Position numbers and translations under genes: made by a program. Source: Spirogloea muscicola (lineage: Eukaryota > Streptophyta > Zygnematophyceae > Spirogloeales > Spirogloeaceae). Taken from it: 14,716 bases of DNA. Where the stretch lies: assembly GCA_009602725.1 (NCBI GenBank), contig WELB01000169.1:232366-247081 (forward strand), given 5' to 3'. The notes under the pieces were generated by a model, which saw only the letters and a list, made by a program, of their open reading frames with translations, ran no database searches and had not been told where the DNA came from. Below, one piece after another: positions 8,891 to 14,716 of the stretch; positions within the stretch are counted from its first letter, which is position 1, and the number at the start of each line of letters is the position of its first letter.

Positions 8891-10065
8891 CCCCGTGGCC
8901 GTCGCCGTGCCAGCGTGGCCCCCCGGCCCCGTTCGGAGCTCGGCCGCTGCCGCCGTCCAAGTGATCCCACCTCAAACCCTGAACCCCCCCACACCCTACA
9001 CCTGACCGGCGCAAGGCGTATGAAGTAAGTCTCTTCCAGAGGGCAAGAAGCGGAGTATTGAACGGTGCTCTGGCCACTCCAGGAGCCTAGCTTCTCTGAT
9101 CTGCGGCTGCTTAGCAGCGGTTACTGACTGATGAGAGTGACATCGTCAGGCGAGCAGCGCCAAGCGAACTGTGCGCCCCAACAGAGCGTCTGTCCTCGCA
9201 AGCCAGTGGATCCCAGTTTGAAGCACCCAGTAGAACAGCTTATCTTCCTCTGTGAAAAGCCAGAGAGGCAGAGGAATGTGCAGTCGAGGCGCAACTTTGC
9301 AGTGTGGACCTGAAAGCTCTGGAGCAGAATGGGCAAGCACACCTGATGAGTGAGTGCCAGTGGAGCTTGGCACATGGAAAGAGGGTTGCTCGCCATGCTG
9401 TTCGCTGCGGCGTGCCCTCAACACAACGCACAAGGTTGGTAAACACGCTGCTCATCAATGCCATGTGCAAGTATCCATCTTGAGATGGAAATCTGTGTCC
9501 TGCTAAGGGTGGTAGCAAATCTTATCAGAGCAAGCCAGACCCTGTGAGCGAAGGCTTCTGAGCAATCGAAATGGTGGCTTACGTGGGCTTTTGGTCATAA
9601 TCCAAGTTGACACCATTCAAGTTTCTGATTCACCTAGCAAATATCGCAATGCGCTAGTACATGAGCCCCTCGGATATAAGAGCATGGAGTATGTGAAACT
9701 ACAGTCCACTGCTTTGTGGCATGCAGTGTCCCGCAACTTAGACTTTAGCTATACATAGGGTGAGCTAACAGCAACAGCATCGCCCTTTCCCTGGACAATT
9801 GTATCTGTTGGTAGCAGGAAGTGCTCACTGCTCACAGGTATTCGAAATCAGCTGATTTATAGGTGCACAGAATTTCTAGGCTAATACACTTTCACTTTAA
9901 GGTAGACCAAACAAGCACAGACAACTACAACTTCTTGGTGATTTATAGCACTCTCATAAGCAACACCACTTATTCACAGTGTCAAAGCTAAGAAGAAAAT
10001 ATGAATGAATGCAAAGTGTACAGAAACTCTTATCGAAACGCTAATGTAGGTGGTAATATAGGGAG

Positions 10066-13000
10066 TCACTCTATGTCTGCAGGATAACCAACACGATATT
10101 GGGGATACCCAGTCAGCATAGCCTTTGTCTCACCACTGCCAACTGGCCCATCTAGCCCCATCGCAGCCCGATACTCTACCTGCACATTGACGATAAAAGG
10201 TCAAGTTAAGTTGTCATCTAAGGTGCAGTAAAACAAGTAAAGTATTGTGCAGACATAATTGCACTAGCTCTAGTACTTCACAGAGTGAAGTGCTGGTGGC
10301 AACCTTCAGCTTAGCACCATGCACTGCAGTGGAAGAACTGCTGCCATGCTTACAGGTATTCCCCTTGCCCAAAGGTGTGACTGTGCAACAGGTTATAGAC
10401 TGGGCCCTCATGGATGACCTTAGAAAAGTTGCGAGCTGCGCACCTCATACGGGGTTCCAGTAGGGTCCGTTATCTCTGGGTCTGAGTAGTCTAGCTTTCC
10501 TGCAATGAGTTCCTTTCGGAAGCTGGTCAAATCAACGCCCACTGGCACTCCATCTGAATGGCGACACACATGAAGGTCAGGACAATTGACTGCCTCTGCG
10601 TGCTCCCAGCGCCAGCAGCCTATAACATGATCTGCAGCTGTGCTTCTGAACACGGTAGCAAGTCTGAAGGATGAGTCTTCTTTGTCATAATGACCTGATA
10701 TGACAGGCTTTCCGTGTACAAAGACCGTATGGACTGCATTTCCGCCGACGCCAGCACTTGTCACATGGCAGGAGGTAGAAGCAGACCGCCAAGTTAGTCA
10801 GACAATGCAGACCATGATTTTGCCTGTCTATAGCATGCAGTGTTCTGTCTGACTTGTAAGGCCAACCAAGCTCAAGAACAGTGGGCACCTTCTTACCTGG
10901 GCCTTCCCATGACCAGTAACCCAATGGGGTCTGTCCGAGGCAGCAGCGATAGAGCAGTCAAGTCGTAGAGCACCTGCATCTCAAGGCCCGTCATACAGTC
11001 AGTGGCAAATAGTGGTTACTATTATCATCCAGTCTTTATTGCATACAAAGACACTGTCTTCAGCATCAGCACGTATTGACGGCTTTCAGATCAGCACGGG
11101 ATGACAATTACTCGAGGGAACCAGAAGAGAGCCCAGCTTACCAGGTCGGCGAGGTAACCAGGCTCAACTTTGCCGGCTTTTCCCGTCAAGTTGATGGCCG
11201 CAGCTCCTCCCTCCGCCGCCATTTTGATGATCTCCCGTGGTGTGATCCATTTCCGGTATTCCGGGGTTGTAAGCTGCTCATTGCACAGCCAAATGATGAT
11301 CGTGGAAGAGTTAGAGTTGAGGTGTAAAATCTGATACCTAGGGGTCAGCCTTACGGCTACCACTGTACCTGTAAGAAGGAGCAAAGTCCAAATGCCATCC
11401 AATGCACGGCCGCAAGGCTGTCCCAGATAAGGGAACAAAAAGCAGACTTTGGATTCAGGCATATGGGCTTTCTGCGGCAGGAGGAGGCCGCAACTTACCG
11501 GATTGAGGATGCAAGCCAGCTTCACGGCCTCCAGCATGTCCTGGATGCGTGCTGCTCTGAGGCAGTCAGCGATCCAGACAACCAGGTGGTGTATGGCCAG
11601 TATTCGCTAGCGCGGCAAAATATAGAGAGTGGCCAGTCTCCTTGACATACCTGACCATCATTGGAGCACGAGCCATCGCATCCGACGGCGACGATGACGC
11701 CGTTGTCCCTGTACTCGCTGCCAGAATGCCGACGAACAGGACAGTCAGCAGGCGTGCAGCCCATGTAGTTTGCAAATCCTTCTTACATGCCTCATGCATG
11801 CTGTAGAATATGAGCAATCTGCAACATACTTCATCTTCAGAGGGTCAGCCTGATTGACAAGCTTCTCCAGTACACCAAAGGTGTCCTACTATATCTTTTT
11901 TTGGTTCTCATTCTTTGTCCTTATCAATCAGGCCTTAAGGCTACGCTCTCAATTCTCGGCTGTCCTGGTGGTGCAGTCAGGGCTTGGTGTGGTGGGGCGG
12001 CCGCGCTCACCCAATGGGTGCGATGCCGGAGCCGAGGCGGATGTTAGAGACGGGGTTGTGCACGACCACTGCGCCTGCCTTGGCCATGATCTTCTGCTCA
12101 TCCTCCTCCTGCAGCACCTCTCCACCAAAGGCTTCCCATCAGTGCCATCGCCAGAGTGGCCACAATCTTGTGCGTAGCTGCAGGAGTTGCTTCCCAAGCT
12201 CCTCATTACTCCTGCTCATTGAAGGCCCTGGACATTTCAGGTCCTGGATCTTTTTTCCCGCTCGTTGTATCATTGGAACCTGACGACTGGAGTCCTGAAC
12301 AAGCAGCGGGGTCCTATGTTTCCAGTCAGCTGGACGCAGTAGCAATATGCAAAGCAGGAGGAGGGACTCGCCAGCCAGCAGCAGTGGGCGCACGACGTGC
12401 CCGGGAGGCTGAGCCAGCCGAGGTCGTAGAGGCGCTTGACGGCGCCACCGTCTGGGTAAAGCGTGCGGCTGTGCAGCCTGCGAAGCAGTGCACAAAGGGC
12501 GGGGGGCGAAGGGGGGATGGTCAACAGTTTGTCACTGAGGCCGCTATGCTCGCGGAAAGGCCTTTGAGGAGTTCGTCGTCGTTCTGACACGTCACTGGAA
12601 GTAAGCAGCAAGAAAAGGGAAGACATAAGGTGCAGATGAATAGGTAGATTGAGAGCGAGACAGTATAAGCGAGTGAGACGGTGGGTTTTGAGAGTTGGAG
12701 GTCGAGGTAGAGGTAACTTGTCAAGAAGAGATGTGAGAGGGAGAGAACTTGGACAGGAGGCAGTGCAGGAGATGGAGGACATGGGGGGCCTATGCTACTG
12801 GTGGAGGAAAGGAGGAGGGAAGTATAGACGAATACTGAGGTAAGATGCGGGGGGGGTAGGGCCTCTCACTTCTGCGCTCGGGACTCGAGCAGGTGGATGT
12901 GGCCGCACAGATCGTACTTGATACGCAGCGCGATGCTCTGCTCGATCAGCGCATCCTGCTCAATTACGAGCACGGCAGCATTCATAAATTTTCAGAGCTG

Positions 13001-14520
13001 CACGATAAGAGGTAACTGAATATCTCCTGTGCAACAGGGGCTGCAACTTCTGCTCAAACGAGCCGATGTTAAGACCACCCCAATGAGTGCATGTAAAATT
13101 CTATTATACGTACCTGCCAACATCCTTTGTGTCTGCTGTTCACAATGGTCATCTAGTGGTATAAGTAACTAATTGATTGACTAATCATTTATTCAGTGGT
13201 TCATGTACAAAGGCGTGCTTTGAAAGATGTAAGCTTCAGAGATGATCGCTGTGTGCACAGGAGTAATACTGTGCTGTGGTGACAGATTGCTAGACCCTGT
13301 TCTTTCACACACGCAGGCGTGAATCTGATACAGATTCACGCCTGCCGAGGTGGATGAAGCGAGGCCAAGGGGTAAGGAGGTGGGCGCACCGACGCCGACC
13401 AGTTCTGCACGGGGCCGATGGCAATGTTGATGCCGTTGTCGGGGTCGTGGAATTTCTCCACCGCCGCTTCCCACAGGTCCAGCACCCGCCGCGTCTGCGC
13501 CGGCTGCGCCACCGCCACCGCCACCGCCGCATGCCGCCGCCTTGGCCACCTTATACCGGGCTTCTGCTTGCGCCCGACAAGCGGGTGCAGCAGCGGGATG
13601 GAAGCAGAACACGTACGTCGCGGGGAGGGAAGCTCTCGCGGAGGGCGCCTCCCTCGCCCAGGCCGCCGCAGCAGGCCCCGGCCTCGCCGGCCTTTGCGTT
13701 GCGCTCCTTGGCGTTGGCCACCAGCGGGAAATAGTTCTGACACGCTCCGCTTGCACGTCTGCTGTTACTCAGTTTAGTGGCAAGCATACCCCTAGCGCAG
13801 AGAGGGGTTTGCAGGAGAAAGGGGATGAGGGAAGGAGGGAGGCGAGAGAAGTGCACTCACCAGTCGCTCCAAGTCCCCAAGCATGCTGCACGATGCGCGA
13901 GGCAGACGGTGGTTCCAGCGCGTCAGAATGAGCAACGAGCAATTAGCACTTAGCAGTTAGCAATCATCAGATACTGGCTTGCTCGCCATCTGACAGAGAT
14001 GGCAGTCAGCACGGATGGCCATTTCTGGTGGCTTTGACAATAACAGAGGAGGAAAGGGGGGGCGGCCTACTTACGGGGCGATGTAAGCCCGGATGCCAAT
14101 CTGCTTGTATGCCTTGACTGCAGCCTCTACATCGTCGATGTCGCGGCAGAAGCTGGCGCACCACATGGGCCACTCGCACTCACGTCAGCGGGCACGGTGC
14201 GCCTGCGGAGCAGCGGCGACGTCATGGTGATGAGCGTCCACTTGACAACAGCGGCCTCACAGGTGGTCCATGATGGCGGTGCCGCCGGTCATGAGCGTCT
14301 CGATGCCAATGTGCAACGCCGACAGGTACACCTACATCAAAATTGCCAGTCAGAGCCCAATGGATGGTGGTTGACACTTGGAGGACAGAGAGCGAGAAGA
14401 TGGAGGAGGAAGGGAGGGGGCACAGTGCTGCGGCAGCTGCCTGACCATGTGGGCAGGGCAGGCTGGATCAGCACGTGGGTCTGCCTTCTGGTACAGCATT
14501 TCAACCCACAACTCCAGCGG
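10066..14520 (-). CDS. Amidohydrolase/deaminase of the TRZ/ATZ superfamily, 5'-partial, 16 exons in window
   Basis: Metal-dependent hydrolase of the group that includes S-adenosylhomocysteine/5'-methylthioadenosine deaminases, guanine deaminases and TRZ/ATZ enzymes; substrate not determinable. Exons on the minus strand: 14520-14446, 14331-14261, 14152-14075, 13885-13861, 13736-13617, 13503-13390, 12955-12870, 12477-12372, 12108-12011, 11717-11651, 11540-11499, 11273-11142, 10973-10897, 10756-10695, 10553-10444, 10179-10066 (TGA). They join in phase to 458 codons. Landmarks in order: PLELWVEMLY; IETLMTGGTAIMDHL; GIRAYIAP; metal-site His in CGHIHLLES; His in TSCAHCCWL; VVVHNPVSNIRLGSGIAP; metal Asp in VGCDGSCSND; YLADLVLYDLTALSLLPRTD. 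The N-terminal HxH metal pair must lie beyond the right edge. No targeting signal can be judged. The least certain borders are the outermost exon's donor (14446), the acceptor at 13503, the exon 13736-13617 insert, and the GC donor after 12372. Confidence 0.9.
10554..10694 (-). other. Probable 141-nt intron with no stop codon (length 3n)
   Basis: On the minus strand the donor TCAG/GTCATT and acceptor CATTCAG/ATGGAG bound 141 bases that are open in frame. Splicing joins GKPVIS to DGVPVGVD, matching the GKxVVxDG pattern of C-terminal amidohydrolase segments. Retention would insert 47 residues without homology, between the two halves of that motif. Confidence 0.6.
12109..12371 (-). other. Probable GC-AG intron in the amidohydrolase gene
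   Basis: The exon end reads CTG followed by GCGAGT, a donor that would be consensus but for C at position 2. The acceptor is CTGCAG before GAGGAGGAT. This splice keeps phase 0 and joins CAHCCWL to EEDEQKIMAKAGA with the spacing seen in the family. A GT alternative (GCGA/GTCCCT to GGAG/AGGTG) also keeps phase but adds four residues and uses poor signals. Confidence 0.6.
12590..12869 (-). repeat. Intron tract, pyrimidine-rich on the coding strand
   Basis: The plus strand is largely G/A across this intron (between amidohydrolase exons 12955-12870 and 12477-12372), so the transcript is C/U-rich over some 250 bases. A like tract fills about 14560-14716 at the right edge. Both resemble extended polypyrimidine tracts; no coding content was seen. 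Confidence 0.5.
13313..13345. repeat. Perfect 15-bp inverted repeat with 3-base loop
   Basis: The arm GCAGGCGTGAATCTG is followed by ATA and then its exact reverse complement. It lies in an amidohydrolase intron (13389-12956), about 45 bases after the donor in the direction of transcription, so the pre-mRNA could form a stable hairpin. No target duplication or longer terminal repeat was seen around it. Confidence 0.9.
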
Positions 14521-14716
14521 CTGCAGGAGCAGTCACGACAACTCCGGTGAGATTTTCAGGTAGAGTAGGTGAAGGTGATGGGTGCGCCTACATGTGAAAG
14601 AGTGCAGGCAATGGACAAAGAGAGCGGAAATAAGTAGTGAAGAGAGGGAAGGGGAGGAGGGGGGGTGGGGGATGTGAAAAGAGATGGGGAAGGAGAGGCG
14701 AGAGGGGGGTGAAACA
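14521..14716 (-). other. Right-edge intron sequence of the amidohydrolase gene
   Basis: Upstream of the outermost recognised exon the minus strand shows cctgcag, a good acceptor, then a long pyrimidine-rich run to the window edge. No exon with the expected HxH metal-binding motif is visible, so the gene's 5' part lies outside. Confidence 0.6.

Larger units (their letters stand above)
7989..10065. other. Intergenic: LHCBM upstream region and amidohydrolase 3' flank
   Basis: About 2 kb between two minus-strand genes. From 7989 to about 9000 it is GC-rich with C-runs, the promoter motifs listed separately and one N (8152). Open frames there are long on several strands at once, as expected of GC-rich DNA, and show no domain I recognise. 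From about 9000 to 10065 composition is balanced, ORFs are short and no gene is seen. No minus-strand TGTAA was found by eye behind the amidohydrolase stop, so its 3' end is undefined. Confidence 0.5.

Noticed and set aside
8973-9001. AAACCCTGAACCCC... resembling CCCTAAA telomere repeats
   Set aside because: The units are irregular and none matches CCCTAAA exactly; it looks like ordinary C-rich sequence.
8043-9028. Several long overlapping open frames on both strands in the GC-rich upstream region, up to about 240 codons
   Set aside because: They are Pro/Arg/Gly/Ala-rich, overlap in many frames at once, cross C-runs and an N, and show no domain or splice logic; long stop-free frames are expected in GC-rich DNA.
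12156-12587. Plus-strand open frame of about 140 codons opposite the amidohydrolase
   Set aside because: It runs antisense across two well-supported exons of the minus-strand gene and has no domain; a shadow frame.
13943-13963. Three tandem heptamers TTAGCAN
   Set aside because: Only three short copies within an intron, with a changing last base; not enough to call a satellite or element.
14378-14716. Purine-rich right edge as a possible satellite repeat
   Set aside because: No fixed period is seen; on the coding strand it reads as pyrimidine-rich intron sequence.

Overview
The window is nuclear DNA of a chlorophyte green alga, most likely a core chlorophyte (Trebouxiophyceae or Chlorophyceae; I cannot fix the species). 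Three things point there: genes broken into many small exons with GT-AG introns of about 100-430 bases, an LHCII protein of green-lineage type, and an interstitial TTTAGGG-type telomeric repeat. Coding DNA is GC-rich, and TGTAA, the usual green algal polyadenylation signal, lies behind two of the three genes.

Layout. (1) Positions 1-4386, plus strand: DGAT1, the acyl-CoA:diacylglycerol acyltransferase of triacylglycerol synthesis. Sixteen exons join without a phase break into 508 codons; only the extreme 5' end is outside the window. (2) 4387-5460: no gene seen, probably a long DGAT1 3' UTR and spacer. (3) 5461-6430: an AT-rich island of about 1 kb (20-30 % GC in lines counted by hand), unlike its surroundings, with two short unrecognised ORFs. 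(4) 6518-7988, minus strand: a complete five-exon LHCII (LHCBM-type) chlorophyll a/b-binding protein gene of 261 codons, convergent with DGAT1. (5) 7989-10065: the LHCBM promoter (TATA-like box beside a G-rich tract, CCAAT motifs, a G-box) and about 1 kb with no recognisable gene. (6) 10066 to the right edge, minus strand: an intron-rich amidohydrolase of the TRZ/ATZ deaminase superfamily, 458 codons over 16 exons inside the window; its start lies beyond the right edge.

The genes are ordinary nuclear neighbours, not a functional cluster: ER lipid synthesis, thylakoid light harvesting and a probable cytosolic hydrolase or deaminase of unknown substrate. I found no mobile-element coding region, CRISPR array, rRNA or tRNA gene, and no sign of a new multigene system. 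The notable items are small: a telomeric repeat in a DGAT1 intron, a perfect 15-bp hairpin in an amidohydrolase intron, a probable GC-AG intron, a stop-free intron of 3n length, a palindrome carrying TGTAA on both strands between the convergent genes, and the AT-rich island. Exon borders were set by hand from splice signals, reading-phase continuity and family conservation.
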